Source: Kluyvera sp040932435 (lineage in GTDB: Bacteria; Pseudomonadota; Gammaproteobacteria; Enterobacterales; Enterobacteriaceae). From it: a stretch of DNA of 64,000 nucleotides. The translations under genes were made by a program, and so were the position numbers. This document shows positions 42,302-49,946 of the stretch, piece by piece. The notes under the pieces are model-generated. The model saw only the letters and a program-made list of their open reading frames with translations, searched no databases and had not been told where the DNA came from. The stretch lies in contig NZ_JBFQGA010000002.1 in assembly GCF_040932435.1 (NCBI RefSeq), positions 62,001-126,000 of the forward strand, given 5' to 3'. Every line of letters begins with the position of its first letter. The stretch's first letter is position 1.

Positions 42302-44734
42302 ATGACCACGCTGACTCTCGATAAATTGACCGCCCGCATTCAGGCCCATAAAAACGCGCTGGTGCACATCGTGAAGCCGCCGGTATGTACCGAACGCGCA
42401 CTCCACTACACGCAGGCTTACCAGCAGCATCTCGATAAGCCCATCCCCGTTCGTCGCGCGCTCGCACTGGCGCAGCACCTAGCGGAACGTACCATCTGGA
42501 TCAAGCATGACGAGCTGATTATCGGCAACCAGGCCTCCGAAGTTCGCGCAGCGCCAATCTTCCCGGAATATACCGTTAGCTGGATTGAGAAAGAGATCGA
42601 TGATTTAGCCGATCGTCCTGGCGCGGGCTTTGCCGTTAGCGAAGAAAATAAGCGCGTACTGCACGAAGTATGCCCATGGTGGCGCGGCCAGACCGTGCAG
42701 GATCGCTGCTACGGCATGTTTACTGACGAACAAAAAGCGCTGCTGGCAACCGGGATCATCAAAGCGGAAGGCAATATGACCTCCGGCGATGCGCACCTGG
42801 CCGTCAACTTCCCGCTGCTGCTGGAGAAAGGTCTCGACGGTATGCGCGCCAAAGTTGCCGAGCGTCGTACCCGCATTAACCTGACCGTGCTGGAAGATTT
42901 GCACGGTGAACAGTTCCTGAAAGCAATTGATATTGTGCTCAACGCGGTCAGCTTGCACATTGTGCGCTTCGCGGAACTGGCCCGCCAGATGGCCTGTGAA
43001 GAGGTGCGCGAAAGCCGCCGTGACGAGCTGCTAGCAATGGCCGACAACTGTGAAGTGATTGCCCACCAGCCGCCAAAAACATTTTGGCAGGCGCTGCAGC
43101 TGTGCTACTTCATCCAACTGATTCTGCAAATTGAATCCAACGGCCACTCGGTGTCGTTCGGGCGTATGGACCAGTATCTCTATCCGTACTATCGCCGCGA
43201 CGTTGAATTAGAACAGTCGTTGGGACGCGAGCAGGCCATTGAGCTGCTGCACAGCTGCTGGTTGAAGCTGCTGGAAGTGAACAAAATCCGCTCCGGCTCG
43301 CACTCGAAGGCTTCCGCAGGTAGTCCGCTGTATCAGAACGTCACCATTGGCGGGCAGAAGCTACAAAACGGCGAAGCGCAGGACGCGGTGAACCCGCTCT
43401 CCTACGCTATTCTCGAATCCTGCGGCCGTCTGCGCTCCACTCAGCCAAACCTGAGCGTGCGCTACCATGCGGGAATGAGCAGCGACTTCCTCGACGCCTG
43501 TGTACAGGTGATCCGCTGCGGCTTCGGGATGCCGGCGTTTAACAACGATGAAATCGTGATCCCTGAATTCATTAAGCTGGGCATTGAGCCTGAAGATGCT
43601 TACGACTATGCGGCAATCGGCTGCATCGAAACCGCCGTCGGCGGCAAATGGGGTTACCGTTGCACCGGCATGAGTTTTATCAACTTTGCCCGCGTGATGC
43701 TGGCTGCGATGGAAGGCGGTCGTGACGCCACCAGCGGTCAGGTATTCCTGCCGCAAGAGCATGCGCTGTCTCAAGGCAACTTCACCAACTTCGAGCAAAT
43801 GCTGGCCGATTGGGATACGCAGATCCGCTACTACACCCGCAAATCTATTGAGATTGAGTACGTGGTCGATACCATGCTGGAAGAAAACGTCCACGATATT
43901 CTGTGCTCGGCGCTGGTGGATGACTGCATCGAACGAGCAAAAAGCATCAAAGAAGGCGGCGCGAAGTATGACTGGGTTTCCGGACTGCAGGTGGGCATCG
44001 CCAACCTCGGTAACAGCTTGGCTGCGGTGAAAAAACTGGTCTTCGACCAGGGGATCATTGGTCAGCAGGCGCTGGCGAAAGCGCTGGCAGAAGACTACGA
44101 CGGCCTGACTCACGAACAATTGCGCCAGCGTTTGATCAACGGCGCGCCGAAATACGGCAATGATGATGACAGCGTTGATACCCTGCTGGCACGCGCTTAC
44201 CAGACCTATATCGACGAGCTGAAGCAGTATCACAACCCGCGCTACGGTCGCGGTCCGATTGGCGGCAACTACTACGCGGGCACGTCCTCCATTTCGGCAA
44301 ACGTGCCGTTTGGTGCGCAAACCATGGCAACGCCGGATGGCCGTAAAGCGAAAACTCCGCTGGCGGAAGGCGCAAGCCCGGCTTCTGGTACCGACCACCT
44401 CGGTCCCACGGCGGTTATTAGTTCCGTTGGCAAACTGCCCACTTCGGCGATTCTCGGCGGTGTGCTGTTAAACCAGAAGCTGAACCCGGCAACGCTTGAA
44501 AACGAGAGCGATAAACAAAAGCTGATGGCGCTGCTACGCACCTTCTTCGAGGTGCACAAAGGCTGGCATATTCAGTACAACATCGTGTCGCGTGAAACGC
44601 TGCTTGAGGCGAAAAAACATCCGGATCAGTATCGTGATTTAGTGGTGCGTGTGGCGGGGTATTCGGCGTTCTTTACCGCCCTGTCGCCAGATGCGCAGGA
44701 CGATATTATCGCGCGTACCGAGCATACGCTGTAG
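42302..44734 (+). CDS. pflF: PflF (YbiW), glycyl-radical enzyme of unknown substrate
   Basis: The 810-residue protein (E. coli YbiW 810) is a PFL-like glycyl-radical enzyme. The catalytic cysteine lies in AAIGCIETAVGG (about C441). The radical glycine is in RVAGYSAFF (about G786), close to the C-terminus as in all family members. GCIE rather than the adjacent Cys-Cys pair of pyruvate formate-lyase points to a dehydratase/lyase-type enzyme, not to true pyruvate formate-lyase activity. The substrate is unknown. Neighbours FsaA, YbiV (sugar phosphatase) and YbiU suggest a sugar or polyol pathway used without oxygen, which is inference. Confidence 0.93.
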   Translation: MTTLTLDKLTARIQAHKNALVHIVKPPVCTERALHYTQAYQQHLDKPIPVRRALALAQHLAERTIWIKHDELIIGNQASEVRAAPIFPEYTVSWIEKEIDDLADRPGAGFAVSEENKRVLHEVCPWWRGQTVQDRCYGMFTDEQKALLATGIIKAEGNMTSGDAHLAVNFPLLLEKGLDGMRAKVAERRTRINLTVLEDLHGEQFLKAIDIVLNAVSLHIVRFAELARQMACEEVRESRRDELLAMADNCEVIAHQPPKTFWQALQLCYFIQLILQIESNGHSVSFGRMDQYLYPYYRRDVELEQSLGREQAIELLHSCWLKLLEVNKIRSGSHSKASAGSPLYQNVTIGGQKLQNGEAQDAVNPLSYAILESCGRLRSTQPNLSVRYHAGMSSDFLDACVQVIRCGFGMPAFNNDEIVIPEFIKLGIEPEDAYDYAAIGCIETAVGGKWGYRCTGMSFINFARVMLAAMEGGRDATSGQVFLPQEHALSQGNFTNFEQMLADWDTQIRYYTRKSIEIEYVVDTMLEENVHDILCSALVDDCIERAKSIKEGGAKYDWVSGLQVGIANLGNSLAAVKKLVFDQGIIGQQALAKALAEDYDGLTHEQLRQRLINGAPKYGNDDDSVDTLLARAYQTYIDELKQYHNPRYGRGPIGGNYYAGTSSISANVPFGAQTMATPDGRKAKTPLAEGASPASGTDHLGPTAVISSVGKLPTSAILGGVLLNQKLNPATLENESDKQKLMALLRTFFEVHKGWHIQYNIVSRETLLEAKKHPDQYRDLVVRVAGYSAFFTALSPDAQDDIIARTEHTL

Positions 44735-44747
44735 GTTTGGAGCTATC

Positions 44748-44877
44748 CCCTCACCCTAACCCTCTCCCCAAAGGGGAGAGGGAACCGATTGGTGCCGTTA
44801 GTCAATTTCCCCCTCCGCGCTGCCAGAGGGCTCCGGTTTTCTCCCTCTCCCTTTTAGGGAGAGGGCCGGGGTGAGGG
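44748..44877. repeat. GGGTGAGGG-type long palindromic repeat, copy 1
   Basis: CCCTCACCCTAACCCTCTCC opens the element and GAGAGGGCCGGGGTGAGGG closes it. Each arm carries an inner hairpin (CCCTCTCCCC/GGGGAGAGGG at 44760-44782, and CCTCTCCC/GGGAGAGG near 44842). A second copy is at 52314-52403 and a partial inner hairpin at 40465. It sits between pflF and ybiV. Confidence 0.75.
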
Positions 44878-44908
44878 TCCTGCGCACATGCATCCCCATC
44901 GCCTCTCC

Positions 44909-44922
44909 CTTTCGAATGAAAT
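44909..44922. promoter_or_regulatory. Shared palindrome, copy 2 (ybiV)
   Basis: CTTTC-GAAT-GAAAT contains the exact 12-mer TTTCGAATGAAA found before pflE (opposite strand) and ybiU. It lies 69 bases upstream of the ybiV start. The outer positions are less symmetric than in the other copies. Confidence 0.6.
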
Positions 44923-44990
44923 AAATTTGTGCTTTAGCTCACATTGTAATTAAATTGCTGCTGGCCGGATTTACCCCAGGAGCATCTCGT

Positions 44991-45800
44991 ATGACCGTTA
45001 AAGTTATCGTCACTGATATGGACGGAACTTTTCTTAATGACGCCAAGACCTATGACCGCACGCGGTTTCTGGCGCAGTTTGAACAGCTTCAACAGCGTGG
45101 CATTGAATTCGTCGTCGCCAGCGGCAACCAGTATTATCAGCTCATCACCTTCTTCCCCGAAATCCGCGACCGCATCTCCTTTGTCGCTGAAAACGGCGCG
45201 CTGGTGTATGAACACGGCCAAGAGCTGTTTCACGGCGAGCTAACCCGCCACGAGTCACAAACGGTATTTACCGAGCTCCTTAAAGATCCGCAGCTGAAAT
45301 TTGTCGCCTGTGGGCTGGAAAGCGCCTACATCAGCGAAAGCGCGCCGGATGACCTTGTCGCACTGATGTCTAAGCATTATTACCGCTTAAAACGCGTGGC
45401 TAGCTACCACGATATTGACGATAAAATCTTTAAATTCTCCCTAAATCTGCCAGACAGTGATATTCCCGGTCTGGTCGATAAGCTGCACGTGTCGCTGGAT
45501 GGCATTATGAAACCAGTAACCAGCGGCTTCGGTTTTGTTGACCTGATTATTCCGGGTCTGCATAAAGCCAACGGCATCAGTCGTCTGTTGCAACGCTGGC
45601 AGATTTCGCCGCAAGAGTGTGTGGCAATTGGCGACAGTGACAACGATGCCGAGATGTTGAAGCTGGTGAAATACGCCTTTGCCATGGACAACGCCGCCAA
45701 CAGCATTAAGGCCATTGCCGATTATCGGACCGACGATAACAACCACAACGGCGCGCTGAACGTGATTCAAGCCGTGCTGGACGGAACAACCCCCTTCTAA
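44991..45800 (+). CDS. ybiV: YbiV, HAD-family sugar phosphatase
   Basis: From ATG 44991, preceded by CAGGAG, the protein has 269 residues (E. coli YbiV/SupH 271). HAD motifs are DMDGTF (nucleophile D9), VVASGNQYY, the lysine in HKANGIS, and GDSDNDAEML; a C2 cap lies between. The E. coli enzyme hydrolyses sugar phosphates such as fructose 1-phosphate and ribose 5-phosphate. It is a paralogue of YbjI (9466-10284). It is preceded by a palindrome shared with pflE and ybiU and followed by a perfect REP pair. Confidence 0.94.
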   Translation: MTVKVIVTDMDGTFLNDAKTYDRTRFLAQFEQLQQRGIEFVVASGNQYYQLITFFPEIRDRISFVAENGALVYEHGQELFHGELTRHESQTVFTELLKDPQLKFVACGLESAYISESAPDDLVALMSKHYYRLKRVASYHDIDDKIFKFSLNLPDSDIPGLVDKLHVSLDGIMKPVTSGFGFVDLIIPGLHKANGISRLLQRWQISPQECVAIGDSDNDAEMLKLVKYAFAMDNAANSIKAIADYRTDDNNHNGALNVIQAVLDGTTPF

Positions 45801-45803
45801 GTC

Positions 45804-45882
45804 GTAGGCCGGATAAGGCAAAGCCGCCATCCGGCAAAGTTCACGATTCTGCCGGATGGCGGCTTTGCCTTATCCGGCCTAC
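45804..45882. repeat. BIME: perfect 33-bp inverted REP pair
   Basis: GTAGGCCGGATAAGGCAAAG and onward to CCGGCA (45804-45836) is exactly complementary to 45850-45882, across a 13-base loop. It is the most regular REP pair of the window and lies between the ybiV stop and the ybiU promoter. Likely roles are mRNA 3' protection or a binding site for gyrase/IHF, as known for BIMEs. Confidence 0.9.
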
Positions 45883-45966
45883 ATCCCACTCCCACTCCCA
45901 CCCCGCCTAAAATTTAAACTTGCATTAACTTTATTTTAACTTACATTATCACCTGTAATGCATTTT

Positions 45967-45982
45967 ACTTTCGAATGAAAGA
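45967..45982. promoter_or_regulatory. Shared palindrome, copy 3 (ybiU)
   Basis: ACTTTC-GAAT-GAAAGA lies directly upstream of the ybiU ribosome site, 13 bases before the start. It matches the complement of copy 1 (41344-41359) at 15 of 16 positions. A protein bound here would block ribosome or polymerase access. Confidence 0.7.
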
Positions 45983-45995
45983 TTACGAGGTTGAT

Positions 45996-47261
45996 ATGAC
46001 GGTTACCTTTACCCACGAAACGCTCCCTGCCGATCCAAAAGCGGCGATTCGCCAAATGAAGCAAACGCTGCGTACGCAAATTGGCGACGTGCAGGCGGTG
46101 TTCGACCGCCTGAGCGCCAGAATAGAGGCCCGCGTGGCGGAAATTAACGCCCTGAAAGCACAGGGAAAGCCGGTATGGCCAGAGATTGCGTTTGCCGATA
46201 TCGCGGCGGGACGCATCAGCGACGCCACGCGTGCCGAGGTTAAACGTCGGGGATGCGCGGTGATTAAAGCTCACTTCCCGCGCGAACAGGCGCTGGCGTG
46301 GGATCGTTCAATGCTCGACTATCTCGACCTCAACCATTTTGACGATGTTTATAAGGGCCCCGGCGACGCTTTTTTTGGCTCGCTCGACGCCTCACGTCCG
46401 GAAATCTACCCGATCTACTGGTCACAGGCGCAAATGCAGGCACGCCAGAGTTCGGAGATGGCACAGGCGCAGTCATTTTTAAATCGCCTGTGGCAGGTTT
46501 CGAGCGACGGCAAGCAGTGGTTTAACCCGGATATTAGCGTCATTTATCCGGATCGTATTCGCCGCCGCCCACCGGGCACCACTTCTAAAGGGCTGGGGGC
46601 ACATACCGATTCCGGCGCATTAGAGCGCTGGCTGCTGCCGGCCTACCAAAATGTCTTCGCCAACGTATTTAACGGTAACGTGGACCAGTACGATCCGTGG
46701 AACGCGGCGCATCGTACCGAGGTGGAAGAGTATACGGTAGATAACACCACCAAATGTTCGGTATTCCGTACCTTCCAAGGCTGGACGGCGCTGTCGGATA
46801 TGATCCCAGACCAGGGGCTTTTGCATGTCGTTCCCATTCCAGAAGCAATGGCCTACGTACTGCTCCGCCCGCTGCTCGACGATGTACCGGACGATGAGCT
46901 GTGCGGCGTAGCGCCAGGAAGAGTGCTGCCGATTTCTGAGAAGTGGCACCCGCTGCTGATAAGCGTGCTAACCTCGATTCCGGCGCTGGAAGCGGGAGAT
47001 TCGGTGTGGTGGCACTGCGATGTGATCCACTCGGTGGCGGCGGTAGAAAACCAGCAAGGCTGGGGCAACGTGATGTATATCCCCGCCGCCCCAATGTGCG
47101 CGAAAAATCTCGCCTATGCCCATAAGGTCAGGGCGGCGCTGGAGCGCGGCGCATCACCGGGAGATTTCCCACGCGAAGATTATGAAGCCAACTGGCAGGG
47201 CCGTTTTACGCTTGCCGATTTGAATATTCACGGTAAGCGCGCACTCGGCATCGATATCTGA
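45996..47261 (+). CDS. ybiU: YbiU, DUF1479 putative oxygenase
   Basis: Beginning at ATG 45996 with GAGG upstream, the 421-residue protein has the same length as E. coli YbiU. It belongs to DUF1479, which has a double-stranded beta-helix fold related to 2-oxoglutarate/Fe(II) oxygenases. Candidate metal ligands are the HTDSGALERW motif near 203 and a late histidine in SVWWHCDVIHSV. No activity is established. The 3' end overlaps the convergent LacI-type gene by 34 bases. A shared palindrome precedes it, suggesting co-regulation with pflEF. Confidence 0.9.
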   Translation: MTVTFTHETLPADPKAAIRQMKQTLRTQIGDVQAVFDRLSARIEARVAEINALKAQGKPVWPEIAFADIAAGRISDATRAEVKRRGCAVIKAHFPREQALAWDRSMLDYLDLNHFDDVYKGPGDAFFGSLDASRPEIYPIYWSQAQMQARQSSEMAQAQSFLNRLWQVSSDGKQWFNPDISVIYPDRIRRRPPGTTSKGLGAHTDSGALERWLLPAYQNVFANVFNGNVDQYDPWNAAHRTEVEEYTVDNTTKCSVFRTFQGWTALSDMIPDQGLLHVVPIPEAMAYVLLRPLLDDVPDDELCGVAPGRVLPISEKWHPLLISVLTSIPALEAGDSVWWHCDVIHSVAAVENQQGWGNVMYIPAAPMCAKNLAYAHKVRAALERGASPGDFPREDYEANWQGRFTLADLNIHGKRALGIDI

Positions 47262-48331
47262 TTGTCATACAAGCCTTCCCGCTCCACGGCGGTGTGCCCT
47301 TTGCCTGGGCGCACTCGCCGCACCGACTCGCGCACCGCCAAACGACCATAAAGCAATAGCGACCCCACCGGCGCTTCTGGGCGGATCAGCCGCTGTTGCA
47401 GCATTTGCACCGCCTCCACGCCCAGTTCGTCACGCGGTACGTGCACCGCGGTCAGCGGCACATCTTCAATTGCCGCCAGATTAAAGCCATCGATGCTCAT
47501 CACCGACATATCCTGCGGCACCCGCAGCCCACGCTGGCGCAGAGCGTTGATGGTGCCCGCCGCCATAAAATCACCGCCAACCAAACACGCCGTGGGCAGC
47601 GCTTTAGCATCGAGGGTATCGAGCCAGGCTCCCACTTTCTCTTCCGCCTCTTTGGCGCTGAAGCTACTGATGTTGAGCAGGTCGCGGTCGTGCTGGAAAT
47701 CGAGGTTGTGCTGTCGCCAAGATTCCTTAATTCCTGCCAGCCGCTGCTCCATCGTGTAGCGGCGCAAACACATCACGTTCATCACTTCACGATGTCCCAT
47801 TTCGAACAAGTAACGGGCGGCAAAGGCGCCGATCATTCGGTGATCCGGAGCGATAGCTGGCAGCCGCATGCGTGAGTCCCGACAGTTGATCAGCACACAG
47901 GGCTTGCCGAGATCCGCCGCCAGATCGTGAATATGCGGATCGTCAATTCCCAACAGAATCGCCGCCTGGGTTTCCGGTTCATTCATCCGCGAGAGAAACA
48001 GCGCTGGATCGCTGTCGTTTTCTTCCAGCGCGCAGTAGCGCAGCCGCACCTCATGAGCCGACAGCGCCTTGCTGATGCTTTGGATAACGCGGTAGTAAAA
48101 GATATCCGAGCGCTCATCAAATGCCCGGGGCGGCGCAAAGACAATCAGGCTATTTAGCAGCATTCGTCCCGCGGCCATCCCATCCATCACCCCCAATTCA
48201 CGCGCGCAGGCCAGCACCTGTTCACGAGCACGCGGACTGGTGTTGGCCTTCCCTGCCAGCACCCGCGAAACGGTGCTGGCGGACAGCCCGGTGCGCGCGG
48301 AAATTTCGGCAATTTTCAGCTTCTTTTCCAT
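47228..48331 (-). CDS. LacI-family regulator near the second GH31 operon
   Basis: From ATG 48331 the protein has 367 residues, with the helix-turn-helix at LKIAEISARTGLSASTVSRVLAG and a sensor domain (SLIVFAPPR onward; VMSIDGFNLAAIEDVPLTAV near the end). It is divergent from an MFS transporter-GH31 operon, its most likely target. Its C-terminal extension overlaps ybiU in antiparallel fashion by 34 bases. Upstream of its start lie an inverted repeat (48357-48373) and a sequence related to the shared palindrome, so control of the pflE/ybiV/ybiU set is an alternative. Confidence 0.82.
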   Translation of the reverse strand: MEKKLKIAEISARTGLSASTVSRVLAGKANTSPRAREQVLACARELGVMDGMAAGRMLLNSLIVFAPPRAFDERSDIFYYRVIQSISKALSAHEVRLRYCALEENDSDPALFLSRMNEPETQAAILLGIDDPHIHDLAADLGKPCVLINCRDSRMRLPAIAPDHRMIGAFAARYLFEMGHREVMNVMCLRRYTMEQRLAGIKESWRQHNLDFQHDRDLLNISSFSAKEAEEKVGAWLDTLDAKALPTACLVGGDFMAAGTINALRQRGLRVPQDMSVMSIDGFNLAAIEDVPLTAVHVPRDELGVEAVQMLQQRLIRPEAPVGSLLLYGRLAVRESVRRVRPGKGHTAVEREGLYDNQISMPSARLP

Positions 48332-48349
48332 TTTGTGATCTGCCTCTAA

Positions 48350-48373
48350 TTCGAAAATGAAAGAATTTTCATG
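48350..48373. promoter_or_regulatory. Inverted repeat upstream of the LacI-type gene
   Basis: ATGAAAA-GAA-TTTTCAT (48357-48373) is a 7-bp perfect inverted repeat, 26 bases before the repressor start, and a plausible autoregulatory operator. It overlaps TTCGAAAATGAAAAG (48350-48364), which resembles TTTCGAATGAAAG with two extra bases. Confidence 0.5.
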
Positions 48374-48630
48374 ACTAGAAAACCTTACGTTTCCTGACCT
48401 GAAATAGATATTCGTAATGTATCTCAGCCACTCATGAAAAAACGTGCACCAAACCTGCTTTCCCGGGTTTTTGTTCTCTTCTATGGTGAATTGGTAGAAC
48501 AACTTCCATACAAGAATGATGGATCATCATAAAAATAATATCGCAGATAATCAAAAGCTTATTAAAAGTGGTGTGACAACTCTCCACGCAGTTATCTCAC
48601 CGTTCCCTACACTATCCTGTGGAGTTCCCT

Positions 48631-49932
48631 ATGAGTCAGGGTATCAATAATGAAATGGCCGTCAGCAAGCCGCGCCGCATAGTAAAAAACTTGCGTTGGT
48701 GGGTGCTGGTGCTGTTTTTACTCGGCGTCACCGTTAACTACATCACCCGAAATTCTCTGGGGATCCTCGCCCCTGAGTTGAAAACCAGCCTCGGTATCAC
48801 CACCGAGCAATACTCGTGGATCGTCGGCGCATTCCAGATTGCCTACACCCTCTTCCAACCGCTATGCGGCTGGCTGATTGACGTTATTGGGCTGAAGCTC
48901 GGCTTTATGATTTGCGCCGGGCTTTGGGCGCTGACCTGCCTGATGCATGCGGGCGCGGGAAACTGGCTGCATTTGGCTATTCTGCGCTTCTTTATGGGTG
49001 GCGCAGAAGCAGCGGCAACGCCGGCGAACGCCAAAACTATTGGCGAATGGTTCCCGAAATCCGAGCGTCCAGTTGCCGCAGGTTGGGCGGGCGTCGGCTT
49101 TTCTATTGGCGCGATGCTCGCGCCACCGATTATCTACTTTGCCCATGCCTCCTTTGGCTGGCAGGGCGCATTTATGTTTACCGGCGTGCTGGCAATGCTG
49201 TGGGTGGTGTTGTGGTGGGCGTTCTACCATAACCCGGACCAGCACCCGAATCTGAGCAAAGAAGAGCTGGACTACATTCGCCAAGACAATGAAGCACCAG
49301 CGGTAAAATTACCGTTCCTCACCGCGCTGAAAACCGTCGGCAAGAACAAACGTTTCTACGGTATTGCCATCCCGGCATTTATGGCTGAACCAGCCTGGGC
49401 GGTGATGAGCTTCTGGGTGCCTTTGTATCTGTCCAAAGCCTACGGCATGGACCTCAAGCAAATTGCCCTCTTCGCCTGGCTGCCATTCCTGGCGGCGGAT
49501 CTTGGCAGCGTCGCCAGCGGCTATCTCACTAAACTGTATGTCCGTCTGTTCGGCTGCTCGCGGGTGAATTCAATCGTCGCGTCCTCGGTCAGCGGCGCTT
49601 TCCTGATGCTGTCTTTGGCGGCGATGGCCTTCACCGATAGTCCGTACGTTGCCATTGCGCTCATCTCCATTGGCGGTTTCGGCCACCAGATTATCTCCTG
49701 CATGCTGAGTGCACTGGTGGTGGAGTCCTTTGATAAAGGCCAGATGGCTACCGTGAACGGCATGCGCGGTTCCGCCGCGTGGATCGCGAGCTTTATTTTC
49801 TCCCTGATTATCGGGGTTACCGCTGACAAAATCGGCTTTAACCCACTGTTTATCGCCATGGGCTTCTTTGACCTAATTGGCGCTTTCTTCCTGGTCACCT
49901 TTATTGCTGAACGTCGCGCAAAACGCGCCTGA
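48631..49932 (+). CDS. MFS transporter, anion:cation symporter type
   Basis: The 433-residue protein has twelve helices and looks like the ACS family (hexuronate/glucarate/galactonate carriers): the GVTVNYITRNSLGILAPELK first-helix motif, a GWLIDVIGLKLGF loop, RFFMGGAEAAATPANAKTIGEWFPKSER, and RGSAAWIASF in the second half. Family members import sugar acids with protons. The start at 48631 has GTGGAG upstream. It is followed 14 bases later by a GH31 glycosidase gene, an unusual partner for an organic-anion carrier. A 299-base gap to the divergent LacI gene holds the promoters. Confidence 0.85.
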   Translation: MSQGINNEMAVSKPRRIVKNLRWWVLVLFLLGVTVNYITRNSLGILAPELKTSLGITTEQYSWIVGAFQIAYTLFQPLCGWLIDVIGLKLGFMICAGLWALTCLMHAGAGNWLHLAILRFFMGGAEAAATPANAKTIGEWFPKSERPVAAGWAGVGFSIGAMLAPPIIYFAHASFGWQGAFMFTGVLAMLWVVLWWAFYHNPDQHPNLSKEELDYIRQDNEAPAVKLPFLTALKTVGKNKRFYGIAIPAFMAEPAWAVMSFWVPLYLSKAYGMDLKQIALFAWLPFLAADLGSVASGYLTKLYVRLFGCSRVNSIVASSVSGAFLMLSLAAMAFTDSPYVAIALISIGGFGHQIISCMLSALVVESFDKGQMATVNGMRGSAAWIASFIFSLIIGVTADKIGFNPLFIAMGFFDLIGAFFLVTFIAERRAKRA

Positions 49933-49946
49933 GAGTGGATGTAAAA

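Noticed and set aside
43361..44398. A long minus-strand frame opposite pflF
   Set aside because: It is a shadow of the conserved glycyl-radical enzyme, with biased composition (many R, H, Q, V) and no domain.
48384..48395. CCTTACGTTTCC as a CG-centred LacI-family operator
   Set aside because: Symmetry around the central CG fails after one base pair; the ATGAAAA/TTTTCAT repeat nearby is the better candidate.
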